Shown piece by piece: positions 32,885-42,267 of a stretch of DNA of 64,000 bases. Below the pieces are notes generated by a model. It searched no databases. It saw nothing but the letters and a program-made list of their open reading frames with translations, and was not told the DNA's origin. The position numbers were made by a program, and so were the translations under genes. Position 1 is the stretch's first letter; the number at the start of each line of letters is the position of its first letter. The stretch is from Polyangiaceae bacterium (GTDB lineage Bacteria > Myxococcota_A > Polyangia > Polyangiales > Polyangiaceae): positions 62,001 to 126,000 of the forward strand of contig JABFXY010000019.1 in NCBI GenBank assembly GCA_013361525.1, read 5' to 3'.

Positions 32885-34842
32885 GGCGCCACCGCGTGCA
32901 GCATCAACGCTGCTGCAAACGACGAAAGGACGAGCGTGCGCGGCGCGAAGGCGTGCGGCGTGAGGCTCAAGGCGTCGTTGGAGCGGCTCTCGTCGACGAG
33001 GATGCGCCGCTCCGGATCGACGAGCACGGTGCGCACCGGCGATCCACCGCGGGTCGTCAGCGTCGTCGACGCACCTCTTCCGTCCCATTGGACGCGCGTC
33101 TCGACACCCGCTTCATCGACGAGCTCGACCGTCACGGGCACCTCCAGCGTGCCACGCCGTTCGATGGTGACATCGCGACGATAGGCGTCGCCGTCGCGCT
33201 GGTTCTCGATCGACGTCACGACGAAATCCGCGCTCGCCCGGGTCGAAAACGCCTGCTCCGCGAACGCGGCGGCTTCGTCGCCCCCTTGCTCGCGGATCGC
33301 GTCGACGAGATTCGACAGGTTGGGATGCGCGAAGCGATTCGTCCGGGCGTAGGCGCCGAGGGAACGCAGGCCCGCGTCGTCGAACGCACCGTCGAGGGTC
33401 CGGAGGATCGTCGCCGCTCGTGAGTAGACGAGCCTCGCGTAGTCGCTCCCAGACTCGAATCCGCCGGCGCGGGTCGCGACCGGCGCGCGATCGTAACTTC
33501 CGAGCTGCGATGCGCGCTCGAGCTCGGCGAGGCTCACCGGGAACGGCAGGACGTCGACGAGGCTGTCTTCCCCGTAGGTCGCCACGAGCGCGCGCTCCGT
33601 CGCGTACGAAGTGAGCCCCTCGTCGAGGAACGGCGACGCGTTCTCGTTGGTGCCGACGATGCCGTAAAACCACTGATGCGCGAGCTCGTGGAGCGTGAGC
33701 ACCTCGAGGACACGCGCCGGCACCAGCGCTTGCCAGGGGCCACCGCCGGTGGTGATGAGTGTCGGGTATTCCATGCCGCCCGCCTCTCCGGCGCCCGACG
33801 GTGGGTGGACGATGGTCAGCTGATCGTAGGGATAAGGGCCGAATTTGTCGCCGTAGTAGGCAAGCCCGCGAGCCGCGGCTTCGAGCTCGATCGAGGCGGC
33901 GCGATCTTGGCCTCGGGGAAAGAGGCACCGAATCGCGACGCCGTCGGCTTGCCGCGTCGCTTCGGCGAAGCCGTCCCAAGCCGCGAAAGCAAAGTCGCCG
34001 ACGGCTCGTTGTGTGAATCGAAGAACACGTCGCTCGCCGATGCGCTCGTCACTGGCGAGGCTGCCCGTCGCGCCGACGTCGAAGGTCGAAGGGACATCGA
34101 TCGTGACGTCGTAGTCGCCGTAATTCGAATAGAACTCGCTGAAGCGCTCGTACGGGAAGTGCGCCCAGGTCCCGTCGGGCTCGAGCTTCGCGAGCTTGGG
34201 GAACCACTGCGCGACCATATGGAAGCTGTCGCTGTATCCGGCGCGGAGCGCGACCGACGGCAGGTTCGTACGAAACCGAACCTCGAAGATCGCCTCCTCG
34301 TTCGGCTCGATCGCACGTGGAAGCGGGACCAGGATGTCGGTTCGATCGTCGACGTCATTCGGGGTATGCGCGTCGTGCGGAAAGATGTCGCCGGTCCCCT
34401 GCTCTTTCCAGGAGAGGCTTTCGACCACGATCGATCCGGACGTCTCGACGACGTCCTCGCCCCGCATGCCCGAGCCGGACTTTCGCCGGAAGACGGTGCG
34501 TTCGTGCTCGAACGCGTTCATGTAAAGATGCAAGAACAGGTGATCGACGGCGCGAGAGCTCGCGTTCTTGAAGCGAATCTCGCCGCTCGCCGTCACCGCG
34601 TGGGTGTTCGCGTCGAGCTTCGCCGACAGGGTGTAGCTGGCGATCGGGACGACGTCGTCGATCCCCTTGAGGTGATCGGTGCTCGGCGCTGCGCCGGGCG
34701 GCGAGTCCGCCGGCGCCTCGAGCGGGCGCATCGCCGAGATTGTCGCCGCGAGCGCAAACGCGAGCGCGAAACACGCAGCACCGAGGATCGCCGCGCCGAG
34801 CTGACGAACGAGCTCGGAGGGTCCCCCTCCCCGCGCTTTCAC
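32881..34842 (-). CDS. Membrane-anchored M1 metallopeptidase
   Basis: M1 aminopeptidase family, 653 residues. Zinc site HELAHQW then 18 residues to the Glu in DEGLTSYA; GGMEYPTLI replaces the usual GAMEN. One N-terminal membrane segment (AILGAACFALAFALAATIS) and a hydrophobic C-terminal end place the catalytic part outside the cytoplasm. The N-terminal beta domain (DAHTPNDVDD, FHLYMNAFEHERTVF-like region) is complete. It is coupled at both ends by 4-base overlaps to the acidic regulator upstream and the membrane protein downstream, with which it may form a complex. Confidence 0.9.
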   Translation of the reverse strand: MKARGGGPSELVRQLGAAILGAACFALAFALAATISAMRPLEAPADSPPGAAPSTDHLKGIDDVVPIASYTLSAKLDANTHAVTASGEIRFKNASSRAVDHLFLHLYMNAFEHERTVFRRKSGSGMRGEDVVETSGSIVVESLSWKEQGTGDIFPHDAHTPNDVDDRTDILVPLPRAIEPNEEAIFEVRFRTNLPSVALRAGYSDSFHMVAQWFPKLAKLEPDGTWAHFPYERFSEFYSNYGDYDVTIDVPSTFDVGATGSLASDERIGERRVLRFTQRAVGDFAFAAWDGFAEATRQADGVAIRCLFPRGQDRAASIELEAAARGLAYYGDKFGPYPYDQLTIVHPPSGAGEAGGMEYPTLITTGGGPWQALVPARVLEVLTLHELAHQWFYGIVGTNENASPFLDEGLTSYATERALVATYGEDSLVDVLPFPVSLAELERASQLGSYDRAPVATRAGGFESGSDYARLVYSRAATILRTLDGAFDDAGLRSLGAYARTNRFAHPNLSNLVDAIREQGGDEAAAFAEQAFSTRASADFVVTSIENQRDGDAYRRDVTIERRGTLEVPVTVELVDEAGVETRVQWDGRGASTTLTTRGGSPVRTVLVDPERRILVDESRSNDALSLTPHAFAPRTLVLSSFAAALMLHAVAP

Positions 34843-36395
34843 AGCCTCGCCAGCGAATCGATGCCGACCACACCTTGCTCGCGCATCTCGAACAACAAGC
34901 GGAGCGCGTCGAGCTGCGGCATCCCGGACATGTCGAGGATCTCGTCGACGGTTGCGACGCCGTCGATCAGCGAGATGAGGAACCCGGCGCGGTGGTCGAG
35001 GCTCATGAGCTGAATCTCCTGAGGCCCGAGGATGACGCGCAAGACCTGATCGCCGCTCCCGAGCTTCTCCAGGTACATCTGCTTGAGGAGCTCTTGGGCG
35101 CTCTCGAGGTAGCGGCGCGCGCCCTCGAAGTCGGGACGCGCCTCGAGGACCGACTCGGCGCGAAGGAGCGCGCCGAGGTAATCGCCGCGTTCGAAGCGCA
35201 CGCGGATCGGGATCAGGTCCGGATCGTCGTCGGGCGTCGCGCGATCACCGTTGGAAGCGGCGGCCGACTTGTTCGACGCCTGATCCTTCGCGCTCGCGAC
35301 ACCGGGCTCGTCTAGGTCGCCCACGCGAATCTCGATTGATTCGGCGTCGTCCGCGCTCTCGAGGGCGTCTCTCTCCTCCGCGCTGAGCTCGACCTCGACG
35401 ACGTCGACGACGATGTCGTCGCGCGACGGCGAGACGCCGCGGACGGGCGACATCGGCGTGCGTTTCGGCGAGGGGCGAAGACCGCGGAGGCCGCCGTTGT
35501 TCTGCGCTGGTTGGCGCGCTCGCAGCGCGGCCATCTCCGGGACCGTCTTCGCGCTGCTCGGCGGCGACGGCGTCGTGTCGCTCTTCGCGATCGACCCGAG
35601 CGCGACCGGCGGGGTCGACGTGTCGCGCGCGATGGTGGGCGACACACTCGGCTGCAGATCCCCGAGATCGAGGTCGTCGAACCCCTCGGGCAGGTGCAGC
35701 TCGATCTCCGGCTTGGAGCCGGATTCTTTCGCGGGGGGCGGATCGGCCGCGACAGATGCCTCGCGGGCGAGGTCGAGCGCCCTCAAGTTGATCTTGGTGG
35801 TCTTGCGCCGATTGCGCGCGTCGCGCAGCGACCCTTCCGGAAACCGGAGGCTCGTCGTGACCGCGACGCGCTGCGCGGGTGTCGGGCGCGTGTGGGCCGG
35901 TGCGTCCGTCTTGCGATCGTTTTCGTTCGGGCGGGCGAGCGATCCGAGTCGGAGCGGCGGCTCGCGTGAGACGCGCTCGCGCGCGAGATCCATCTCGCTG
36001 TCGTGCGCTCGCCGCGTCGGCGGCTCCGACTCTTCGTCGGTGACGGCCCGGCGGAACGTGAACGAGTCGACGCCGCCTCGAACCGTAGGCGCGCCCGAGG
36101 TCGGCTCGACGTTGCGAGGCGTCGCAGGCCCGTGCGGCGCGGACGGGATCGGCACCTCGACCGTCGCCGCGAGATCGATGTCGGTCATCGCGGGCGCCTC
36201 GCGCGTGGCGCTCAGATCCTCGTCGTCTTCGATCGCCATCAGCGCCGCGAGGCGCTCGGCGCGAAGGCGGTCTCGATCCACTGCGTTGGGCTTGGCGGCC
36301 GGGGCGCCCGCAGGCAGGTCGGCGTCGGGGGCCGACGGGTCGGCCCCTTCATCCATCTCCCACCCCGAGTCGACGTCCTCGTCTTCGTCACCCAC
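34839..36395 (-). CDS. Acidic regulator with TPR-like and winged-helix-like C-terminus
   Basis: Product of 518 residues. The first ~400 are disordered, rich in Asp, Glu, Pro, Ala and Thr, starting MGDEDEDVDSGWEMDEG. The last ~120 are ordered: a TPR-like pair (FERGDYLGALLRAESVL) and then LDHRAGFLISLIDGVATVD followed by ILDMSGMPQLDALRLLFEM, the pattern of the small winged-helix domain found at the end of DUF4388/DnaJ-associated myxobacterial proteins. The same domain opens the DnaJ protein three genes upstream. Lies between dnaK and the M1 peptidase gene. Confidence 0.75.
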   Translation of the reverse strand: MGDEDEDVDSGWEMDEGADPSAPDADLPAGAPAAKPNAVDRDRLRAERLAALMAIEDDEDLSATREAPAMTDIDLAATVEVPIPSAPHGPATPRNVEPTSGAPTVRGGVDSFTFRRAVTDEESEPPTRRAHDSEMDLARERVSREPPLRLGSLARPNENDRKTDAPAHTRPTPAQRVAVTTSLRFPEGSLRDARNRRKTTKINLRALDLAREASVAADPPPAKESGSKPEIELHLPEGFDDLDLGDLQPSVSPTIARDTSTPPVALGSIAKSDTTPSPPSSAKTVPEMAALRARQPAQNNGGLRGLRPSPKRTPMSPVRGVSPSRDDIVVDVVEVELSAEERDALESADDAESIEIRVGDLDEPGVASAKDQASNKSAAASNGDRATPDDDPDLIPIRVRFERGDYLGALLRAESVLEARPDFEGARRYLESAQELLKQMYLEKLGSGDQVLRVILGPQEIQLMSLDHRAGFLISLIDGVATVDEILDMSGMPQLDALRLLFEMREQGVVGIDSLARL

Positions 36396-36449
36396 CTGAC
36401 GTCTCGCTGGTTTGAGCCGAGCTGGCTGGGAGCTCCGTGCGCCTTCGCG

Positions 36450-38276
36450 TCAGTGCGGCCGCGAAACGACGCCCTTGAACATGCGATGCGTCCTCGACAA
36501 CGCCTCCATCTGCTCTTTCACGGCGGCGGCGTCGCGCTTCTCGATCGCCTCCCGCGTCTTCTCCAGAATGCTGCGCGCCTTGCTGATCGCCTCGCGCCCG
36601 AAGTCGCTCGATGCGACGACGGCCTCGACCTGCGGGAACATCTTCTCGATGTCGACGACGAACTTCTCGGCCTCTTGCTTGAAGCCTTCGAACTCGTCGC
36701 TCGCGCGGGCTTCGACGAGGAAGTCCTTCGCGTTGTCCATCATGTTCTTCACCTCGTCCTTCGTGAGGCCGCTGGACGCGGTGACCTGGATGCTCTGCGC
36801 TTGACCCGTCTCGAGGTCCTTCGCGCTGACGCTGACGATACCGTCGCTGTTGATCTCGAAGTTGACCTCGATCTCGACCTGGCCCTTCGGCGCGCGGCGC
36901 AGACCGGTGAGGATGAACTCGCCGAGCAGCTCGTTCTCCGTCGCTTTTTCGCTGTCGCCTTGCATGACGAGGATCTTCACCGCCGTCTGGTTGTCGCGGC
37001 TGGTGGTGAAGATCTTCGAGCGGCTCGTCGGGACGGTGGTGTTCTTCGGGATGAGCTCCTCGAACTTGGAGCCGAACGTCATGATGCCGAGCGCGTGCGG
37101 CGTGACGTCGAGAAGAATCATCTCGCGGCTCTCGTCGACGAGTGCCGCGCCCTGGACCGCGGCGCCGAGACCGACGACCTCGTCCGGGTGCACGCCCTTG
37201 CATGCGTCGCGACCGAAGAACTTCGTGACGCTGTCCTGCACGGCGGGCATGCGCGTCATGCCGCCGACGAGGATGACCTCTTCGATCTCGTCCTTGTCGA
37301 GGCGCGCGTCTTCGAGCGTCTGGCGGCAGATTTCGACGCAACGCTCGATGAGGTCGTCGCAGAGGCTGTTCAGCGTCTGGCGCGTGAGCTGACGCTGCAG
37401 ATGAAGCGCGTCGTTGCGACCGCTCGAGATGATGAACGGAAGGTTGATCTCGGTCTCGGTCACACCGGACAGCTCGCACTTCGCCTTCTCGGCGGCGTCC
37501 TTCAGCCGCTGGAGCGCCATGCGATCTTGGCGGAGGTCGACACCGTGCTGCTCGCGGAAGCCCTCGACGAGCCAGTCGATGATGCGGCCGTCGAAGTCCT
37601 CACCACCGAGGAACGTGTCGCCCGCCGTGGCGATGACCTTGAAGACGCCGCCCGAGCTGATCTCGAGGATCGAGATGTCGAACGTGCCGCCGCCGAGATC
37701 GAACACGGCGATGACCTTGTCGATGTTCTTGCCGAACCCGTATGCGAGCGCAGCTGCCGTCGGCTCGTTGATGATGCGGATGACGTCGAGCCCGGCGATC
37801 TGTCCGGCGTCTTTCGTGGCCTGCCGCTGGTTGTCGTTGAAGTACGCGGGGACCGTGACGACCGCCTTCGTGACGGGCTCGTTGAGGTAATCCTCCGCGA
37901 AGATCTTCACCTCTTGGAGGATCATCGCGCTGATTTCCGGCACGCTGTACGTCTTGTCGCGAAGCGCGATACGGACGTCGCCGTGCGGCCCTTCGACGAT
38001 CTTGTACGAGGCAGTGGAGACCGCGTTCTTCACCTGCGGGCTCGTCCACTTGCGCCCGATTAAGCGCTTCGCTGCGTAGACCGTGTTCTCGGCGTTGGTG
38101 ATCGCTTGGCGCTTCGCGATATGGCCGACGAGGCGTTTGCCCGCCTCCGTGATGGCGACCATCGAGGGCGTGGTCTTGTAGCCGCCACGGTTGGGAATGA
38201 CGGTGGGAACGCCGTCTTCCACGATGGCTACGCACGTGTTGGTCGTGCCGAGATCAATGCCAAGTACGCGCTCCAT
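36450..38276 (-). CDS. dnaK: Hsp70 chaperone (DnaK paralogue)
   Basis: Hsp70 of 608 residues: LGIDLGTTNTCVA, GHIAKRQ, VTVPAYFNDNQRQATKDAG, IINEPTAAALAYGFG, DLGGGTFDISIL and a substrate domain with SAKDLETGQAQSIQVTASSG. The C-terminal lid is short and ends FKGVVSRPH, lacking the acidic tail of housekeeping DnaK, so it is probably a specialised paralogue. AGAGGAG precedes the ATG. A J-domain protein gene lies 166 bp upstream; grpE is not here. Confidence 0.95.
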   Translation of the reverse strand: MERVLGIDLGTTNTCVAIVEDGVPTVIPNRGGYKTTPSMVAITEAGKRLVGHIAKRQAITNAENTVYAAKRLIGRKWTSPQVKNAVSTASYKIVEGPHGDVRIALRDKTYSVPEISAMILQEVKIFAEDYLNEPVTKAVVTVPAYFNDNQRQATKDAGQIAGLDVIRIINEPTAAALAYGFGKNIDKVIAVFDLGGGTFDISILEISSGGVFKVIATAGDTFLGGEDFDGRIIDWLVEGFREQHGVDLRQDRMALQRLKDAAEKAKCELSGVTETEINLPFIISSGRNDALHLQRQLTRQTLNSLCDDLIERCVEICRQTLEDARLDKDEIEEVILVGGMTRMPAVQDSVTKFFGRDACKGVHPDEVVGLGAAVQGAALVDESREMILLDVTPHALGIMTFGSKFEELIPKNTTVPTSRSKIFTTSRDNQTAVKILVMQGDSEKATENELLGEFILTGLRRAPKGQVEIEVNFEINSDGIVSVSAKDLETGQAQSIQVTASSGLTKDEVKNMMDNAKDFLVEARASDEFEGFKQEAEKFVVDIEKMFPQVEAVVASSDFGREAISKARSILEKTREAIEKRDAAAVKEQMEALSRTHRMFKGVVSRPH

Positions 38277-38442
38277 CGTCTCCTCTGGAAACCTCTTCCA
38301 CGCGGTCCGGCAGGTGGCTACAAGAGCCGGCCGCCGATCGCAGGCACGGCCTGCGGTGTGCAGAGCATCCCACGGCTACGCCTACTGACGCGAGACTTTT
38401 GGACGATCGTCGCGCGAGAATTCGTCGCGTCGGCTCGGCTTC

Positions 38443-40800
38443 CTAGCGCTTCTTCCGCTCGGCCGCGTCGGGCGTCACGACGCTGTAAGATCCCGAGCGG
38501 CTGTGCCCGGGCGGCGTGGGGCCGGGAGGCGTCGACGCGCCTGCGGGCATCAGAGGATTGGCTGGAGCGACCGGCATCGACGGGGCATTGCCCGGCGGAT
38601 ACTGCGGCGCGGGATGTTCGCCGTGCACCGGCGGGTAGCCCTGCTGCGGGTATTGCGCGGACCCCGGATGGCCGAACGTCGGCGCCGCGGGAGGGACGTG
38701 CCCATGCTGCGGATATTCGGCGCGCGGATACCCCGTCTGCGGAGGGGCGGCGTGCGGAGGAGCGGCGTGCGGAGAAGCGGCGTGCGGGTAGCCCGCTTGC
38801 GGGTAGCCCTGCGGATGCCCGGCCTGCGGATATCCAGGCTGCGGATACCCGGCCTGAGGCATGCCCGGTTGTGATGTCCCGCTCGGACGCGCGTAGGCCT
38901 GCTGCTGCGGATACGGCTGTTGCGCCGCGTAGCCTTGCTGTGCGTTGGGCGCCTGCGCCGGATACCCCTGAGGGTGATAACCCTGCTGCTGCACCTGCTG
39001 CGGCGGATAGCTCGGCTGCGGAAATCCCTGCTGCTGTGGCGCCATCTGCTGCTGCGGCGGGACCTGCTGCTGCGGCGGGATCTGCTGCGGCGGGATGGAG
39101 TAACCCGGGCCCTGGTACGCCTGCGGGTACGCGCTCGGCGCGTAGGACTGCGCCGGCGGGTAGCTCGCCATCGGCGCGTGCTGTTGGGGTGGGTGCGAAA
39201 CCGGCTGCTGATTCTGGTACGTGGCGGCTGGGAACGAGCCGGACCCGTACGTCGCCGGTCGCCCTGCTGGGCTACCCGGCGGCGCGACGCCGGCATACTG
39301 CGGGCTCGGGTGTGCCGGAGCAGGCTGCGAGGAAGCCTTCGGCTCCGCGGAGGCCCGCTCAGCGGCGGCCTTGTTGAAGCTCGCGAGGATCGCTTTGACC
39401 GACTCCCTCGCGGACGTCACGAGCGCGACGACCTTCTCGTCTTTCGGCCCGAGCTCGAACGCTCGGTTCAGCTCGGCGGCGGCGCTCGAATCGAGCCCTG
39501 CGGACGCGTACGCATACGCGAGCGTCGTGCGGTACGACGCGTTCTTCGGCGCGAGCTCGACCGCGCGACGAGCGAGCTCCACCGCGCGGCGCGGATTGTT
39601 GCCGCTCTTGAACGTCGCGAAAGCGGCGCGATCGTGGAGGCGTGCGTCATCGGGCTTGCCGTTGCAAGCCTTCGAGAAATTCAGCGCGGCATCCATCCAC
39701 CGCTCTTGCTGGATCTCGAACTCGCCCATGCGCGCGAAGTTGTCCGCGAGCGCGATCGCCGCCTGTCGCGCGACCTCTTCGGCCTCCTGCGCGAGCTGCG
39801 GATCGTTCGGCATCAATGTGCGCGCGATCCGGAAAACGTTCGCAGCGCCCGCGAAGTCGCCTTGCGCGAGCATGTTGCGCCCCGTCAAAACGAAGCTCTC
39901 GACCTGCGCCTTCGACGCTTGTTCCTTCGCGTACTCGTATCGAACCCGCAGGGCCTCGGCGGCCTGCTTCGGGTCCATGACCGGGATGTTCGGCGAGGAA
40001 GGAGCCGTCGGCTTCGACGCGCCGGGCCCGAGCTTCCCCCCGCTGAGCTTCGCCGCGAGCGCGCGCTTCCGATCGTTCAGATCGGCTTGTTTCTTCGCCT
40101 CCGCGGCCGCGTCCGCGGCCTGACGAGCCTGCTGCTCGATCGACGCCTGCGCTTGCGCGAGCGCCTGCGAGCTGCCGCTCGCGATCTCGTCCGCACGTCG
40201 GCTCGCGTCGAGCGTCGCGAGGTACTCGTCGTACTCCGCGCGCTTCTGTTTCGAGGAGAGCGTGTCGTGCGCGAGGGTGAGGCGCGCGAAGATCGCTTCG
40301 ATCTTCGCTTTGAAGATGCCGAGGTTGCGCTTGAAGTACTTGTCCGGGTGAAACTCCGGCGCGATGGCGTAGTAGGCGGCCTTGATCTCTTTCTTGTCGA
40401 CGAGGCGGTGAAGACCGAGCAGCTCGTAGAAGTTGAGCCGCTCGAGCCGCGCGGACGCGTCGAGGATCATCGCCTTGCGTTCGGCGTCGAGATCTGCGGG
40501 CTCGTCGAGCAGACGGCGGTCGTATTGGCCTTTGCCGAGGCTGCCACCGAAGGCGAGACCACTCGCAACCTTGGTCGTCTTTTCGACCTGGTCCTTCGTT
40601 CGATCGACGACCTCACAAGCCTTGAGATCGAGCAGACGATCGAGCGCCTTCTGGACGGTCTCCGGGTGGAAGCCGGTCGCAGTCACGATCTCGGGCTCGG
40701 TGAGCTTGCCGTCGATCTTGAGAAAGACCGCCCCTTCGACTGGCGTAAGGGGAAGCTTCTTGTAGTCGACGTTGGAAAGCAGCCGGACGAGCCTGGCCAT
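38443..40800 (-). CDS. DnaJ/TPR protein with Gly-Tyr-Pro-Gln-rich tail
   Basis: Product of 785 residues. Residues 1-66: small winged-helix-like domain (DYKKLPLTPVEGAVFLKIDG then EIVTATGFHPETVQKALDRL). Residues ~122-195: J domain with the HPD motif at 151-153. Residues ~290-480: helical TPR-like repeats. The last ~250 residues are low complexity, with repeats of the type QGYPQAGYP and PPQQQ, resembling prion-like phase-separating tails. It should stimulate the adjacent Hsp70 and recruit it to clients via TPR. A hairpin (GCAGGC-ACG-GCCTGC, 38340-38354) lies between the two genes. Confidence 0.9.
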   Translation of the reverse strand: MARLVRLLSNVDYKKLPLTPVEGAVFLKIDGKLTEPEIVTATGFHPETVQKALDRLLDLKACEVVDRTKDQVEKTTKVASGLAFGGSLGKGQYDRRLLDEPADLDAERKAMILDASARLERLNFYELLGLHRLVDKKEIKAAYYAIAPEFHPDKYFKRNLGIFKAKIEAIFARLTLAHDTLSSKQKRAEYDEYLATLDASRRADEIASGSSQALAQAQASIEQQARQAADAAAEAKKQADLNDRKRALAAKLSGGKLGPGASKPTAPSSPNIPVMDPKQAAEALRVRYEYAKEQASKAQVESFVLTGRNMLAQGDFAGAANVFRIARTLMPNDPQLAQEAEEVARQAAIALADNFARMGEFEIQQERWMDAALNFSKACNGKPDDARLHDRAAFATFKSGNNPRRAVELARRAVELAPKNASYRTTLAYAYASAGLDSSAAAELNRAFELGPKDEKVVALVTSARESVKAILASFNKAAAERASAEPKASSQPAPAHPSPQYAGVAPPGSPAGRPATYGSGSFPAATYQNQQPVSHPPQQHAPMASYPPAQSYAPSAYPQAYQGPGYSIPPQQIPPQQQVPPQQQMAPQQQGFPQPSYPPQQVQQQGYHPQGYPAQAPNAQQGYAAQQPYPQQQAYARPSGTSQPGMPQAGYPQPGYPQAGHPQGYPQAGYPHAASPHAAPPHAAPPQTGYPRAEYPQHGHVPPAAPTFGHPGSAQYPQQGYPPVHGEHPAPQYPPGNAPSMPVAPANPLMPAGASTPPGPTPPGHSRSGSYSVVTPDAAERKKR

Positions 40801-40891
40801 GATTACTCGGAGGGCTCGGCCGGGAGCGATCCCGCGCTCGGCCCTAGTCCGCCGAGTCTATCGGGCGCGTGGGGGCCGGGCCAGCGAATCG

Positions 40892-41527
40892 TCAGGGCGC
40901 CGAGGCAGGTGCGCTCGGCGCGGGCTTCGCCGGGTCGTCCGGTAGGAGCTGCAGGATGACTTGGTCCTGGATCTGAATCGCTTGCTCGAATGCATCGAGA
41001 GCGGCTTTTCGAGCCTTTTCGGCGCCTGCTTGATCACCTTTGCCCTCGAGGTCCTTCATGCGTCGTTCTTCGACGAGGCCGCGGACTTCGAAGAGATGAC
41101 CGCGAAAGTGGGTGACCTCGGTCGCGTGACCAAGACCGCGTTCGACGTCCCTGGAGGCTTGGTCGAACAGGCCGACGCGGCTCTTCAGATCGGCGATGCG
41201 CGCGTAGGAGTCGGCGAGCACCTCGACCACCTCGGGGCCGGCGACGGGTACCGGTCCTTTCGGGATCGCCTCGACGTGTTTGATCGCGAGCTCGAGCTCG
41301 CCCTTCGACTCCGCGAGATCGGCGCTGTGGTGAGCCGCGCGGGCCTTCGACAAGAAGGCCATCAGGTCCGCGTCGACGGGGCGGCGCTGCGCCGAAGCGC
41401 TCGCGGTCGCCTGGGCACGCGCGGGATCCGGCTGCGTCCGGCCCGCGCCGTCGTCGTTGCAGCCTGCGAGGGCCGCCATCGACAGGGCGAGCACGGCGAT
41501 GCAGCGGGAGGCGAGCGATCGCTTCAC
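40892..41527 (-). CDS. Lipoprotein at end of ECF sigma operon
   Basis: Lipoprotein of 211 residues: signal peptide with LAGC. The mature part is helical, with TPR-like pairs (ESKGELELAIKHVEAI, LFDQASRDVERGLGHA), ending in a Pro/Ala tail. The GTG start overlaps the anti-sigma stop (GTGA). As the third gene of a sigma/anti-sigma unit it may sense an envelope signal. It is not an enzyme by any motif I see. Confidence 0.8.
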   Translation of the reverse strand: MKRSLASRCIAVLALSMAALAGCNDDGAGRTQPDPARAQATASASAQRRPVDADLMAFLSKARAAHHSADLAESKGELELAIKHVEAIPKGPVPVAGPEVVEVLADSYARIADLKSRVGLFDQASRDVERGLGHATEVTHFRGHLFEVRGLVEERRMKDLEGKGDQAGAEKARKAALDAFEQAIQIQDQVILQLLPDDPAKPAPSAPASAP

Positions 41528-42267
41528 GGCACGCCCCACGAGACGAAGCGGTTGTTGCGCAGGTCCGACGCGCGCGACTGGCTGATGCGATCGATGCGCG
41601 AAGACTCGCCGCCTTCTTGGGGGAAATCCTCTCGCTGGAAGAGATCCGTCGTGCTTCGAGCCTCGATCATGCCCGGCAAGAGCGCATCCTGCGATGCGGG
41701 CGCGATGTTCGCCGATTCGTCCGGCGGCGGGCCTTTTCGGAACCACAAGAAGACGCCCGCGGCGAGCGCGAGGGCGCTGACGAAGGCGCCCGCGAGGACG
41801 CGGCGGCTCTGCGTGCGCGTCGCCATCCGGAGCGCGGGGCGCAGCAGCGCTTCGTTGCGAAGTTCCGGGATCGGCTTCGGGTCGTGCGCGTTCTTGAGGG
41901 CGCGCGCGAGATCCGCGAGGCCGTGGGACGGGCCCGTACCGTCGGCGCGAGGCGCCGCCTCGAGCGCCTCGCGCAACGCGGTGGCGTCGGCGGTTTCGCG
42001 CGGCGTCGGCTCCGGCTCCTCGCTGCCCTTCTTCGAGGGCATCCGCGCGAGCGCAGCTTCGAGGATCCGTTCGTGCACGTCATCGTCGATGTCGCTCGGG
42101 TGGAGCGCCGCGAGGAGCAGCTCGCTCATCGAGTCTTCGCCGCGCTCGAGGGCGCGCGAAAGCTCCTCCGCTTCACGCAGCTCTTCCGGCGTCGGGGCCT
42201 CCGGGGCGCCGGACGTCGAGCTCGCCGGGTGCGGCGACCGACCTTTCTTTTCGTCCGAGGCGCTCAC
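41524..42267 (-). CDS. Putative membrane anti-sigma factor
   Basis: Product of 247 residues with one membrane segment near residue 155 (RRVLAGAFVSALALAAGVFLW). The N-terminal ~150 residues are acidic, Glu/Ala/Pro-rich and cytoplasmic; the rest lies outside. It overlaps the sigma gene start-stop (GTGA) and the next gene. No zinc-binding HxxxCxxC is present, so if it is an anti-sigma factor it is of a non-ZAS type. Assignment is by position and topology. Confidence 0.7.
   Translation of the reverse strand: MSASDEKKGRSPHPASSTSGAPEAPTPEELREAEELSRALERGEDSMSELLLAALHPSDIDDDVHERILEAALARMPSKKGSEEPEPTPRETADATALREALEAAPRADGTGPSHGLADLARALKNAHDPKPIPELRNEALLRPALRMATRTQSRRVLAGAFVSALALAAGVFLWFRKGPPPDESANIAPASQDALLPGMIEARSTTDLFQREDFPQEGGESSRIDRISQSRASDLRNNRFVSWGVP

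Noticed and set aside
38920..40959. 679-residue plus-strand frame
   Set aside because: Antisense to the DnaJ protein whose HPD and TPR motifs are clear.
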